The notes beneath the pieces were generated by a model. That model ran no database searches. It was not told the origin of the DNA and saw only the letters and a list, made by a program, of their open reading frames with translations. 64,000 bases of DNA from Cryptomeria japonica (lineage: Eukaryota > Streptophyta > Pinopsida > Cupressales > Cupressaceae): assembly GCF_030272615.1 (NCBI RefSeq), contig NW_026729191.1:1-64000 (forward strand), written 5' to 3'. Shown here piece after piece: positions 1 to 15,800 of this stretch; the first letter of the stretch is position 1; each line of letters starts with the position of its first letter. The translations under genes and the position numbers were made by a program.

Positions 1-578
1 AGATAAAAGTAAATCTAAATGGTAGGGTTATGTAAATTTCACAATTGCATTTTGCTCCTACTTTAAGGCATGTGTGAATTCTGGAATGATCACATGCATG
101 TCAAAGAAATTACTACTCATAAACATACATGCAAATTAAATTTTAGACAAGAAAGGATAACACAAGGATCTTATAAACTAGTAGACCTAACTAAATGTCA
201 TGGTGTTGGTTAATTCTTTGATTGTAGGAAGCAAACACTAGGTTGTGCATTTAATTTGGCTTGATCAGGTGCAATTTCTTGGTGTTTAAAAAAACAATCA
301 ATTGTTTCACTATTGTCAAGACAAGTGAAATACATAATAACTATACTAGCAATATATGTCAAGTAATGTGACTTAAGAGAGTACCGACATATTTAAGGCA
401 AGAACAAAATATGAAAATAGTTATTTATTGTGACAATAATTTTCTAATTTCAATAAAAAAAAATCTAATTTCATAATTACACTAAACATATAAAAATCTA
501 AAATCTGACATCATTTATCAAGAGTCTTTTTGAAAAAAGATAAATTGAACAGAAATTTTGTAGAATTGATGACCACCT

Positions 579-594
579 CGCTAATTTATTAGCG
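579..594. repeat. Short palindrome within each satellite unit (first copy)
   Basis: CGCTAAT and ATTAGCG pair around a 2-nt centre. The units at 1, 10335, 11811 and 13287 have this 16-nt form; others have one extra T in the centre, which leaves a 6-bp stem. The unit at 7382 has a changed stem base. A role is not shown. Confidence 0.6.
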
Positions 595-813
595 ATGTGA
601 GAATAGTAGTGAACGTGATCTTGGAACCTTTATCGTCATAATGAATTTTATGTTTCAGACCCTTAGAGCTTGGGTGATTATTCTTGGCATGTAACAGTTC
701 CGTTGATCGTCGTCGCAAGGCAATAAGGGAAGAAATTGACGTTATGTTGCCTGTTTTTCCTCACTTTTAGCTGAAGAAATAAATTTGGTCTGGATTACTA
801 TGGAGGGACCCGA

Positions 814-828
814 CGTGGAAATTCCACG
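814..828. repeat. 15-nt near-perfect palindrome in each satellite unit (first copy)
   Basis: CGTGGAA and TTCCACG flank a single central A, and the motif recurs in essentially all units (the unit at 5905 has CATG in place of the last CACG). It is the most symmetric short site in the monomer and could be a protein-binding or cruciform site. This is inference only. Confidence 0.55.
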
Positions 829-3800
829 CATGGACATTGTGTTTCTTTACCTACATGCCAACGGTACTGTCTACCAGGCTTGGAATTTGACAGGCTATAT
901 GGTCATTTTTGCACTTTTACAATATACCTTGGCCATGTACATGCTCTAGAGTGATGTGATGCAAAACTAGGCCTGTTTAGGTACTTTAATCAAAATGTTT
1001 ATAACATGTCTCTTTTATACATGTAAATGGTATTCAATGTTATTTGATGATTTATAAAATAAGTGCAATTAAATATGTTTAAATACAAGTACATAATTGT
1101 TTACTCAAGTTATAGTGGGGAAAAGATAGGCAACATTCAGCCAAATTTTGAAATTGAATTTAAAAACATTATGGGTCATATCCATGATTGATGGGTCAAC
1201 TTCATCTTTTGGGAAATGTATTAGGACATAGATATAGTCAAATCAAATGGATAATAGAATGATACGGAAATTTGTATGTATAGGCATAATAGATTCATAA
1301 TGTAGAGTCTAGACAAATATTTTAGGATTTATGTGTTTATGTGGATAAGGTGGGAGATAATTGAAAGGAATCTGTGCAAATAGATGGGTAAAATCAAAAT
1401 GTAAGAAACCCAAATTCACGTAAGATTACATTGTTTGTCAATATGTAAATCTATTAAGGCATTATCTCAGAATGGAGATAAAAGTAAATCTAAATGGTAG
1501 GGTTATGTAAATTTCACAATTGCATTTTCCTCCTACTTTAAGGCATGTGTGAATTCTGGAATGATCACATGCATGTCAAAGAAATTACTACTCATAAACA
1601 TACATGCAAATTAAATTTTAGACAAGAAAGGATAACACAAGGATCTTATAAACTAGTAGACCTAACTAAATGTCATGGTGTTGGTTAATTCTTTGATTGT
1701 AGGAAGCAAACACTAGGTTGTGCATTTAATTTGGCTTGATCAGGTGCAATTTCTTGGTGTTTAAAAAAACAATCAATTGTTTCACTATTGTCAAGACAAG
1801 TGAAATACATAATAACTATACTAGCAATATATGTCAAGTAATGTGACTTAAAAGAGTACCGACATATTTAAGGCAAGAACAAAATATGAAAATAGTTATT
1901 TATTGTGACAATAATTTTATAATTTCATTAAAAAAAAATCTAATTTCATAATTACACTAAACATATAAAAATCTAAAATCTGACATCATTTATCAAGAGT
2001 CTTTTTGAAAAAAGATAAATTGAACAGAAATTTTGTAGAATTAATGACCACCTCGCTAATTTATTTAGCGATGTGAGAATAGTAGTGAACGTGATCTTGG
2101 AACCTTTATCGTCATAATGAATTTTATGTTTCAGACCCTTAGAGCTTGGTGATTATTCTTGGCATGTAACAGTTCCATTGATCGTCATCGCAAGGCAATA
2201 AGGGAAGAAATTGACGTTATGTTGCCTGTTTTTCCTCACTTTTAGCTGAAGAAATAAATTTGGCCTGGATTACTATGGAGGGACCCGACGTGGAAATTCC
2301 ACGCATGGACATTGTGTTTCTTTACCTACATGCCAACGGTACTGTCTACCAGGCTTGGAATTTGACAGGCTATATGGTCATTTTTGCACTTTTACACTAT
2401 ACCTTGGCCATGTACATGCTCTAGAGTGATGTGATGCAAAACTAGGCCTTTTTAGGTACTTTAATCAAAATGTTTATAACATGTCTCTTTTATACATGTA
2501 AATGGTATTCAATGTTATTTGATGATTTATAAAATAAGTGCAATTAAATATGTTTAAATACAAGTACATAATTGTTTAATCAAGTTATAGTGGGGAAAAG
2601 ATAGGCAACATTCAGCCAAATTTTGAAATTGAATTTAAAAACATTATGGGTCATATCCATGATTGATGGGTCAACTTCATCTTTTGGGAAATGTATTAGG
2701 ACATAGATATAGTCAAATCAAATGGATAATAGAATGATAGGGAAATTTGTATGTATAGGCATAATAGATTCATAATGTAGAGTCTAGACACATATTTTAG
2801 GATTTATGTGTTTATGTGGATAAGGTGGGAGATAATTGAAAGGAATCTGTGCAAATAGATGGGTAAAATCAAAATGTAAGAAACCCAAATTCACGTAAGA
2901 TTACATTGTTTGTCAATATGTAAATCTATTAAGGCATTATCTCAGAATGGAGATAAAAGTAAATCTAAATGGTAGGGTTATGTAAATTTCACAATTGCAT
3001 TTTCCTCCTACTTTAAGGCATGTGTGAATTCTGGAATGATCACATGCATGTCAAAGAAATTACTACTCATAAACATACATGCAAATTAAATTTTAGACAA
3101 GAAAGGATAACACAAGGATCTTATAAACTAGTAGACCTAACTAAATGTCATGGTGTTGGTTAATTCTTTGATTGTAGGAAGCAAACACTAGGTTGTGCAT
3201 TTAATTTGGCTTGATCAGGTGCAATTTCTTGGTGTTTAAAAAAACAATCAATTGTTTCACTATTGTCAAGACAAGTGAAATACATAATAACTATACTAGC
3301 AATATATGTCAAGTAATGTGACTTAAGAGAGTACCGACATATTTAAGGCAAGAACAAAATATGAAAATAGTTATTTATTGTGACAATAATTTTATAATTT
3401 CAATAAAAAAAAATCTAATTTCATAATTACACTAAACATATAAAAATCTAAAATCTGACATCATTTATCAAGAGTCTTTTTGAAAAAAGATAAATTGAAC
3501 AGAAATTTTGTAGAATTAATGACCACCTCGCTAATTTATTTAGCGATGTGAGAATAGTAGTGAACATGATCTTAGAACCTTTATCGTCATAATGAATTTT
3601 ATGTTTCAGACCCTTAGAGCTTAGGTGATTATTCTTGGCATGTAACAGTTCCATTGATCATCATCGCAAGGCAATAAGGGAAGAAATTGACGTTATGTTG
3701 CCTGTTTTTCCTCACTTTTAGCTGAAGAAATAAATTTGGCCTGGATTACTATGGAGGGACCCGACGTGGAAATTCCACGCATGGACATTGTGTTTCTTTA

Positions 3801-6800
3801 CCTACATGCCAACGGTACTGTCTACCAGGCTTGGAATTTGACAGGCTATATGGTCATTTTTGCACTTTTACAATATACCTTGGCCATGTACATGCTCTAG
3901 AGTGATGTGATGCAAAACTAGGCCTGTTTAGGTACTTTAATCAAAATGTTTATAACATGTCTCTTTTATACATGTAAATGGTATTCAATGTTATTTGATG
4001 ATTTATAAAATAAGTGCAATTAAATATGTTTAAATACAAGTACATAATTGTTTACTCAAGTTATAGTGGGGAAAAGATAGGCAACATTCAGCCAAATTTT
4101 GAAATTGAATTTAAAAACATTATGGGTCATATCCATGATTGATGGGTCAACTTCATCTTTTGGGAAATGTATTAGGACATAGATATAGTCAAATCAAATG
4201 GATAATAGAATGATAGGGAAATTTGTATGTATAGGCATAATAGATTCATAATGTAGAGTCTAGACAAATATTTTAGGATTTATGTGTTTATGTGGATAAG
4301 GTGGGAGATAAGTTGAAAGGAATCTGTGCAAATAGATGGGTAAAATCAAAATGTAAGAAACCCAAATTCACGTAAGATTACATTGTTTGTCAATATGTAA
4401 ATCTATTAAGGCATTATCTCAGAATGGAGATAAAAGTAAATCTAAATGGTAGGGTTATGTAAATTTCACAATTGCATTTTCCTCCTACTTTAAGGCATGT
4501 GTGAATTCTGGAATGATCAAATGCATGTCAAAGAAATTACTACTCATAAACATACATGCAAATTAAATTTTAGACAAGAAAGGATAACACAAGGATCTTA
4601 TAAACTAGTAGACCTAACTAAATGTCATTGTGTTGGTTAATTCTTTTATTGTAGGAAGCAAACACTAGGTTGTGCATTTAATTTGGCTTGATCAGGTGCA
4701 ATTTCCTTGTGTTTAAAAAAACAATCAATTGTTTCACTATTGTCAAGACAAGTGAAATACATAATAACTATACTAGCAATATATGTCAAGTAATGTGACT
4801 TAAGAGAGTACCGACATATTTAAGGCAAGAACAAAATATGAAAATAGTTATTTATTGTGACAATAATTTTATAATTTCAATAAAAAAAAATCTAATTTCA
4901 TAATTACACTAAACATATAAAAATCTAAAATCTGACATCATTTATCAAGAGTCTTTTTGAAAAAAGATAAATTGAACAGAAATTTTGTAGAATTAATGAC
5001 CACCTCGCTAATTTATTTAGCGATGTGAGAATAGTAGTGAACGTGATCTTGGAACTTTTATCGTCATAATGAATTTTATGTTTCAGACCCTTAGAGCTTA
5101 GGTGATTATTCTCGGCATGTAACAGTTCCATTGATCGTCATCGCAAGGCAATAAGGGAAGAAATTGACGTTATGTTGCCTGTTTTTCCTCACTTTTAGCT
5201 GAAGAAATAAATTTGGCCTGGATTACTATGGAGGGACCCGACGTGGAAATTCCACGCATGGACATTGTGTTTCTTTACCTACATGCCAACGGTACTGTCT
5301 ACCAGGCTTGGAATTTGACAGGCTATATGGTCATTTTTGCACTTTTACACTATACCTTGGCCATGTACATGCTCTAGAGTGATGTGATGCAAAACTAGGC
5401 CTTTTTAGGTACTTTAATCAAAATGTTTATAACATGTCTCTTTTATACATGTAAATGGTATTCAATGTTATTTGATGATTTATAAAATAAGTGCAATTAA
5501 ATATGTTTAAATACAAGTACATAATTGTTTAATCAAGTTATAGTGGGGAAAAGATAGGCAACATTCAGCCAAATTTTGAAATTGAATTTAAAAACATTAT
5601 GGGTCATATCCATGATTGATGGGTCAACTTCATCTTTTGGGAAATGTATTAGGACATAGATATAGTCAAATCAAATGGATAATAGAATGATAGGGAAATT
5701 TGTATGTATAGGCATAATAGATTCATAATGTAGAGTCTAGACAAATATTTTAGGATTTATGTGTTTATGTGGATAAGGTGGGAGATAAGTTGAAAGGAAT
5801 CTGTGCAAATAGATGGGTAAAATAAAAATGTAAGAAACCCAAATTCACGTAAGATTACATTGTTTGTCAATATGTAAATCTATTAAGGCATTATCTCAGA
5901 ATGGAGATAAAAGTAAATCTAAATGGTAGGGTTATGTAAATTTCACAATTGCATTTTCCTCCTACTTTAAGGCATGTGTGAATTCTGGAATGATCAAATG
6001 CATGTCAAAGAAATTACTACTCATAAACATACATGCAAATTAAATTTTAGACAAGAAAGGATAACACAAGGATCTTATAAACTAGTAGACCTAACTAAAT
6101 GTCATTGTGTTGGTTAATTCTTTTATTGTAGGAAGCAAACACTAGGTTGTGCATTTAATTTGGCTTGATCAGGTGCAATTTCCTTGTGTTTAAAAAAACA
6201 ATCAATTGTTTCACTATTGTCAAGACAAGTGAAATACATAATAACTATACTAGCAATATATGTCAAGTAATGTGACTTAAGAGAGTACCGACATATTTAA
6301 GGCAAGAACAAAATATGAAAATAGTTATTTATTGTGACAATAATTTTATAATTTCAATAAAAAAAAATCTAATTTCATAATTACACTAAACATATAAAAA
6401 TCTAAAATCTGACATCATTTATCAAGAGTCTTTTTGAAAAAAGATAAATTGAACAGAAATTTTGTAGAATTAATGACCACCTCGCTAATTTATTTAGCGA
6501 TGTGAGAATAGTAGTGAACGTGATCTTGGAACCTTTATCGTCATAATGAATTATATGTTTCAGACCCTTAGAGCTTAGGTGATTATTCTTGGCATGTAAC
6601 AGTTCCATTGATCGTCATCGCAAGGCAATAAGGGAAGAAATTGACGTTATGTTGCCTGTTTTTCCTCACTTTTAGCTGAAGAAATAAATTTGGTCTGGAT
6701 TACTATGGAGGGACCCGACGTGGAAATTCCATGCATGGACATTGTGTTTCTTTACCTACATGCCAACTGTACTGTCTACCAGGCTTGGAATTTGACAGGC

Positions 6801-9800
6801 TATATGGTCATTTTTGCACTTTTACAATATACCTTGGCCATGTACATGCTCTAGAGTGATGTGATGCAAAACTAGGCCTGTTTAGGTACTTTAATCAAAA
6901 TGTTTATAACATGTCTCTTTTATACATGTAAATGGTATTCAATGTTATTTGATGATTTATAAAATAAGTGCAATTAAATATGTTTAAATACAAGTACATA
7001 ATTGTTTACTCAAGTTATAGTGGGGAAAAGATAGGCAACATTCAGCCAAATTTTGAAATTGAATTTAAAAACATTATGGGTCATATCCATGATTGATGGG
7101 TCAACTTCATCTTTTGGGAAATGTATTAGGACATAGATATAGTCAAATCAAATGGATAATAGAATGATAGGGAAATTTGTATGTATAGGCATAATAGATT
7201 CATAATGTAGAGTCTAGACAAATATTTTAGGATTTATGTGTTTATGTGGATAAGGTGGGAGATAAGTTGAAAGGAATCTGTGCAAATAGATGGGTAAAAT
7301 CAAAATGTAAGAAACCCAAATTCACGTAAGATTACATTGTTTGTCAATATGTAAATCTATTAAGGCATTATCTCAGAATGGAGATAAAAGTAAATCTAAA
7401 TGGTAGGGTTATGTAAATTTCACAATTGCATTTTGCTCCTACTTTAAGGCATGTGTGAATTCTGGAATGATCACATGCATGTCAAAGAAATTACTACTCA
7501 TAAACATACATGCAATTTAAATTTTAGACAAGAAAGGATAACACAAGGATCTTATAAACTAGTAGACCTAACTAAATGTCATGGTGTTGGTTAATTCTTT
7601 GATTGTAGGAAGCAAACACTAGGTTGTGCATTTAATTTGGCTTGATCAGGTGCAATTTCTTGGTGTTTAAAAAAACAATCAATTGTTTCACTATTGTCAA
7701 GACAAGTGAAATACATAATAACTATACTAGCAATATATGTCAAGTAATGTGACTTAAGAGAGTACCGACATATTTAAGGCAAGAACAAAATATGAAAATA
7801 GTTATTTATTGTGACAATAATTTTATAATTTCAATAAAAAAAAATCTAATTTCATAATTACACTAAACATATAAAAATCTAAAATCTGACATCATTTATC
7901 AAGAGTCTTTTTGAAAAAAGATAAATTGAACAGAAATTTTGTAGAATTAATGACCACCTCGGTAATTTATTTAGCGATGTGAGAATAGTAGTGAACGTGA
8001 TCTTGGAACCTTTATCGTCATAATGAATTTTATGTTTCAGACCCTTAGAGCTTGGGTGATTATTCTTGGCATGTAACAGTTCCGTTGATCGTCATCGCAA
8101 GGCAATAAGGGAAGAAATTGACGTTATGTTGCCTGTTTTTCCTCACTTTTAGCTGAAGAAATAAATTTGTTCTGGATTACTATGGAGGGACCCGACGTGG
8201 AAATTCCACGCATGGACATTGTGTTTCTTTACCTACATGCCAACGGTACTGTCTACCAGGCTTGGAATTTGACAGGCTATATGGTCATTTTTGCACTTTT
8301 ACAATATACCTTGGCCATGTACATGCTCTAGAGTGATGTGATGCAAAACTAGGCCTGTTTAGGTACTTTAATCAAAATGTTTATAACATGTCTCTTTTAT
8401 ACATGTAAATGGTATTCAATGTTATTTGATGATTTATAAAATAAGTGCAATTAAATATGTTTAAATACATGTACATAATTGTTTACTCAAGTTATAGTGG
8501 GGAAAAGATAGGCAACATTCAGCCAAATTTTGAAATTGAATTTAAAAACATTATGGGTCATATCCATGATTGATGGGTCAACTTCATCTTTTGGGAAATG
8601 TATTAGGACATAGATATAGTCAAATCAAATGGATAATAGAATGATACGGAAATTTGTATGTATAGGCATAATAGATTCATAATGTAGAGTCTAGACAAAT
8701 ATTTTAGGATTTATGTGTTTATGTGGATAAGGTGGGAGATAATTGAAAGGAATCTGTGCAAATAGATGGGTAAAATCAAAATGTAAGAAACCCAAATTCA
8801 CGTAAGATTACATTGTTTGTCAATATGTAAATCTATTAAGGCATTATCTCAGAATGGAGATAAAAGTAAATCTAAATGGTAGGGTTATGTAAATTTCACA
8901 ATTGCATTTTCCTCCTACTTTAAGGCATGTGTGAATTCTGGAATGATCACATGCATGTCAAAGAAATTACTACTCATAAACATACATGCAAATTAAATTT
9001 TAGACAAGAAAGGATAACACAAGGATCTTATAAACTAGTAGACCTAACTAAATGTCATGGTGTTGGTTAATTCTTTGATTGTAGGAAGCAAACACTAGGT
9101 TGTGCATTTAATTTGGCTTGATCAGGTGCAATTTCTTGGTGTTTAAAAAAACAATCAATTGTTTCACTATTGTCAAGACAAGTGAAATACATAATAACTA
9201 TACTAGCAATATATGTCAAGTAATGTGACTTAAAAGAGTACCGACATATTTAAGGCAAGAACAAAATATGAAAATAGTTATTTATTGTGACAATAATTTT
9301 ATAATTTCATTAAAAAAAAATCTAATTTCATAATTACACTAAACATATAAAAATCTAAAATCTGACATCATTTATCAAGAGTCTTTTTGAAAAAAGATAA
9401 ATTGAACAGAAATTTTGTAGAATTAATGACCACCTCGCTAATTTATTTAGCGATGTGAGAATAGTAGTGAACGTGATCTTGGAACCTTTATCGTCATAAT
9501 GAATTTTATGTTTCAGACCCTTAGAGCTTAGGTGATTATTCTTGGCATGTAACAGTTCCATTGATCGTCATCGCAAGGCAATAAGGGAAGAAATTGACGT
9601 TATGTTGCCTCTTTTTCCTCACTTTTAGCTGAAGAAATAAATTTGGTCTGGATTACTATGGAGGGACCCGACGTGGAAATTCCACGCATGGACATTGTGT
9701 TTCTTTACCTACATGCCAACGGTACTGTCTACCAGGCTTGGAATTTGACAGGCTATATGGTCATTTTTGCACTTTTACAATATACCTTGGCCATGTACAT

Positions 9801-12800
9801 GCTCTAGAGTGATGTGATGCAAAACTAGGCCTGTTTAGGTACTTTAATCAAAATGTTTATAACATGTCTCTTTTATACATGTAAATGGTATTCAATGTTA
9901 TTTGACGATTTATAAAATAAGTGCAATTAAATATGTTTAAATACAAGTACATAATTGTTTACTCAAGTTATAGTGGGGAAAAGATAGGCAACATTCAGCC
10001 AAATTTTGAAATTGAATTTAAAAACATTATGGGTCATATCCATGATTGATGGGTCAACTTCATCTTTTGGGAAATGTATTAGGACATAGATATAGTCAAA
10101 TCAAATGGATAATAGAATGATAGGGAAATTTGTATGTATAGGCATAATAGATTCATAATGTAGAGTCTAGACAAATATTTTAGGATTTATGTGTTTATGT
10201 GGATAAGGTGGGAGATAAGTTGAAAGGAATCTGTGCAAATAGATGGGTAAAATCAAAATGTAAGAAACCCAAATTCACGTAAGATTACATTGTTTGTCAA
10301 TATGTAAATCTATTAAGGCATTATCTCAGAATGGAGATAAAAGTAAATCTAAATGGTAGGGTTATGTAAATTTCACAATTGCATTTTGCTCCTACTTTAA
10401 GGCATGTGTGAATTCTGGAATGATCACATGCATGTCAAAGAAATTACTACTCATAAACATACATGCAAATTAAATTTTAGACAAGAAAGGATAACACAAG
10501 GATCTTATAAACTAGTAGACCTAACTAAATGTCATGGTGTTGGTTAATTCTTTGATTGTAGGAAGCAAACACTAGGTTGTGCATTTAATTTGGCTTGATC
10601 AGGTGCAATTTCTTGGTGTTTAAAAAAACAATCAATTGTTTCACTATTGTCAAGACAAGTGAAATACATAATAACTATACTAGCAATATATGTCAAGTAA
10701 TGTGACTTAAGAGAGTACCGACATATTTAAGGCAAGAACAAAATATGAAAATAGTTATTTATTGTGACAATAATTTTATAATTTCAATAAAAAAAAATCT
10801 AATTTCATAATTACACTAAACATATAAAAATCTAAAATCTGACATCATTTATCAAGAGTCTTTTTGAAAAAAGATAAATTGAACAGAAATTTTGTAGAAT
10901 TAATGACCACCTCGCTAATTTATTAGCGATGTGAGAATAGTAGTGAACGTGATCTTGGAACCTTTATCGTCATAATGAATTTTATGTTTCAGACCCTTAG
11001 AGCTTGGGTGATTATTCTTGGCATGTAACAGTTCCGTTGATCGTCATCGCAAGGCAATAAGGGAAGAAATTGACGTTATGTTGCCTGTTTTTCCTCACTT
11101 TTAGCTGAAGAAATAAATTTGGTCTGGATTACTATGGAGGGACCCGACGTGGAAATTCCACGCATGGACATTGTGTTTCTTTACCTACATGCCAACGGTA
11201 CTGTCTACCAGGCTTGGAATTTGACAGGCTATATGGTCATTTTTGCACTTTTACAATATACCTTGGCCATGTACATGCTCTAGAGTGATGTGATGCAAAA
11301 CTAGGCCTGTTTAGGTACTTTAATCAAAATGTTTATAACATGTCTCTTTTATACATGTAAATGGTATTCAATGTTATTTGATGATTTATAAAATAAGTGC
11401 AATTAAATATGTTTAAATACAAGTACATAATTGTTTACTCAAGTTATAGTGGGGAAAAGATAGGCAACATTCAGCCAAATTTTGAAATTGAATTTAAAAA
11501 CATTATGGGTCATATCCATGATTGATGGGTCAACTTCATCTTTCGGGAAATGTATTAGGACATAGATATAGTCAAATCAAATGGATAATAGAATGATACG
11601 GAAATTTGTATGTATAGGCATAATAGATTCATAATGTAGAGTCTAGACAAATATTTTAGGATTTATGTGTTTATGTGGATAAGGTGGGAGATAAGTTGAA
11701 AGGAATCTGTGCAAATAGATGGGTAAAATCAAAATGTAAGAAACCCAAATTCACGTAAGATTACATTGTTTGTCAATATGTAAATCTATTAAGGCATTAT
11801 CTCAGAATGGAGATAAAAGTAAATCTAAATGGTAGGGTTATGTAAATTTCACAATTGCATTTTGCTCCTACTTTAAGGCATGTGTGAATTCTGGAATGAT
11901 CACATGCATGTCAAAGAAATTACTACTCATAAACATACATGCAAATTAAATTTTAGACAAGAAAGGATAACACAAGGATCTTATAAACTAGTAGACCTAA
12001 CTAAATGTCATGGTGTTGGTTAATTCTTTGATTGTAGGAAGCAAACACTAGGTTGTGCATTTAATTTGGCTTGATCAGGTGCAATTTCTTGGTGTTTAAA
12101 AAAACAATCAATTGTTTCACTATTGTCAAGACAAGTGAAATACATAATAACTATACTAGCAATATATGTCAAGTAATGTGACTTAAGAGAGTACCGACAT
12201 ATTTAAGGCAAGAACAAAATATGAAAATAGTTATTTATTGTGACAATAATTTTATAATTTCAATAAAAAAAAATCTAATTTCATAATTACACTAAACATA
12301 TAAAAATCTAAAATCTGACATCATTTATCAAGAGTCTTTTTGAAAAAAGATAAATTGAACAGAAATTTTGTAGAATTAATGACCACCTCGCTAATTTATT
12401 AGCGATGTGAGAATAGTAGTGAACGTGATCTTGGAACCTTTATCGTCATAATGAATTTTATGTTTCAGACCCTTAGAGCTTGGGTGATTATTCTTGGCAT
12501 GTAACAGTTCCGTTGATCGTCATCGCAAGGCAATAAGGGAAGAAATTGACGTTATGTTGCCTGTTTTTCCTCACTTTTAGCTGAAGAAATAAATTTGGTC
12601 TGGATTACTATGGAGGGACCCGACGTGGAAATTCCACGCATGGACATTGTGTTTCTTTACCTACATGCCAACGGTACTGTCTACCAGGCTTGGAATTTGA
12701 CAGGCTATATGGTCATTTTTGCACTTTTACAATATACCTTGGCCATGTACATGCTCTAGAGTGATGTGATGCAAAACTAGGCCTGTTTAGGTACTTTAAT

Positions 12801-15800
12801 CAAAATGTTTATAACATGTCTCTTTTATACATGTAAATGGTATTCAATGTTATTTGATGATTTATAAAATAAGTGCAATTAAATATGTTTAAATACAAGT
12901 ACATAATTGTTTACTCAAGTTATAGTGGGGAAAAGATAGGCAACATTCAGCCAAATTTTGAAATTGAATTTAAAAACATTATGGGTCATATCCATGATTG
13001 ATGGGTCAACTTCATCTTTCGGGAAATGTATTAGGACATAGATATAGTCAAATCAAATGGATAATAGAATGATACGGAAATTTGTATGTATAGGCATAAT
13101 AGATTCATAATGTAGAGTCTAGACAAATATTTTAGGATTTATGTGTTTATGTGGATAAGGTGGGAGATAAGTTGAAAGGAATCTGTGCAAATAGATGGGT
13201 AAAATCAAAATGTAAGAAACCCAAATTCACGTAAGATTACATTGTTTGTCAATATGTAAATCTATTAAGGCATTATCTCAGAATGGAGATAAAAGTAAAT
13301 CTAAATGGTAGGGTTATGTAAATTTCACAATTGCATTTTGCTCCTACTTTAAGGCATGTGTGAATTCTGGAATGATCACATGCATGTCAAAGAAATTACT
13401 ACTCATAAACATACATGCAAATTAAATTTTAGACAAGAAAGGATAACACAAGGATCTTATAAACTAGTAGACCTAACTAAATGTCATGGTGTTGGTTAAT
13501 TCTTTGATTGTAGGAAGCAAACACTAGGTTGTGCATTTAATTTGGCTTGATCAGGTGCAATTTCTTGGTGTTTAAAAAAACAATCAATTGTTTCACTATT
13601 GTCAAGACAAGTGAAATACATAATAACTATACTAGCAATATATGTCAAGTAATGTGACTTAAGAGAGTACCGACATATTTAAGGCAAGAACAAAATATGA
13701 AAATAGTTATTTATTGTGACAATAATTTTATAATTTCAATAAAAAAAAATCTAATTTCATAATTACACTAAACATATAAAAATCTAAAATCTGACATCAT
13801 TTATCAAGAGTCTTTTTGAAAAAAGATAAATTGAACAGAAATTTTGTAGAATTAATGACCACCTCGCTAATTTATTAGCGATGTGAGAATAGTAGTGAAC
13901 GTGATCTTGGAACCTTTATCGTCATAATGAATTTTATGTTTCAGACCCTTAGAGCTTGGGTGATTATTCTTGGCATGTAACAGTTCCGTTGATCGTCATC
14001 GCAAGGCAATAAGGGAAGAAATTGACGTTATGTTGCCTGTTTTTCCTCACTTTTAGCTGAAGAAATAAATTTGGTCTGGATTACTATGGAGGGACCCGAC
14101 GTGGAAATTCCACGCATGGACATTGTGTTTCTTTACCTACATGCCAACGGTACTGTCTACCAGGCTTGGAATTTGACAGGCTATATGGTCATTTTTGCAC
14201 TTTTACAATATACCTTGGCCATGTACATGCTCTAGAGTGATGTGATGCAAAACTAGGCCTGTTTAGGTACTTTAATCAAAATGTTTATAACATGTCTCTT
14301 TTATACATGTAAATGGTATTCAATGTTATTTGATGATTTATAAAATAAGTGCAATTAAATATGTTTAAATACAAGTACATAATTGTTTACTCAAGTTATA
14401 GTGGGGAAAAGATAGGCAACATTCAGCCAAATTTTGAAATTGAATTTAAAAACATTATGGGTCATATCCATGATTGATGGGTCAACTTCATCTTTTGGGA
14501 AATGTATTAGGACATAGATATAGTCAAATCAAATGGATAATAGAATGATACGGAAATTTGTATGTATAGGCATAATAGATTCATAATGTAGAGTCTAGAC
14601 AAATATTTTAGGATTTATGTGTTTATGTGGATAAGGTGGGAGATAATTGAAAGGAATCTGTGCAAATAGATGGGTAAAATCAAAATGTAAGAAACCCAAA
14701 TTCACGTAAGATTACATTGTTTGTCAATATGTAAATCTATTAAGGCATTATCTCAGAATGGAGATAAAAGTAAATCTAAATGGTAGGGTTATGTAAATTT
14801 CACAATTGCATTTTCCTCCTACTTTAAGGCATGTGTGAATTCTGGAATGATCACATGCATGTCAAAGAAATTACTACTCATAAACATACATGCAAATTAA
14901 ATTTTAGACAAGAAAGGATAACACAAGGATCTTATAAACTAGTAGACCTAACTAAATGTCATGGTGTTGGTTAATTCTTTGATTGTAGGAAGCAAACACT
15001 AGGTTGTGCATTTAATTTGGCTTGATCAGGTGCAATTTCTTGGTGTTTAAAAAAACAATCAATTGTTTCACTATTGTCAAGACAAGTGAAATACATAATA
15101 ACTATACTAGCAATATATGTCAAGTAATGTGACTTAAAAGAGTACCGACATATTTAAGGCAAGAACAAAATATGAAAATAGTTATTTATTGTGACAATAA
15201 TTTTATAATTTCATTAAAAAAAAATCTAATTTCATAATTACACTAAACATATAAATATCTAAAATCTGACATCATTTATCAAGAGTCTTTTTGAAAAAAG
15301 ATAAATTGAACAGAAATTTTGTAGAATTAATGACCACCTCGCTAATTTATTTAGCGATGTGAGAATAGTAGTGAACGTGATCTTGGAACCTTTATCGTCA
15401 TAATGAATTTTATGTTTCAGACCCTTAGAGCTTGGTGATTATTCTTGGCATGTAACAGTTCCATTGATCGTCATCGCAAGGCAATAAGGGAAGAAATTGA
15501 CGTTATGTTGCCTCTTTTTCCTCACTTTTAGCTGAAGAAATAAATTTGGTCTGGATTACTATGGAGGGACCCGACGTGGAAATTCCACGCATGGACATTG
15601 TGTTTCTTTACCTACATGCCAACGGTACTGTCTACCAGGCTTGGAATTTGACAGGCTATATGGTCATTTTTGCACTTTTACAATATACCTTGGCCATGTA
15701 CATGCTCTAGAGTGATGTGATGCAAAACTAGGCCTGTTTAGGTACTTTAATCAAAATGTTTATAACATGTCTCTTTTATACATGTAAATGGTATTCAATG

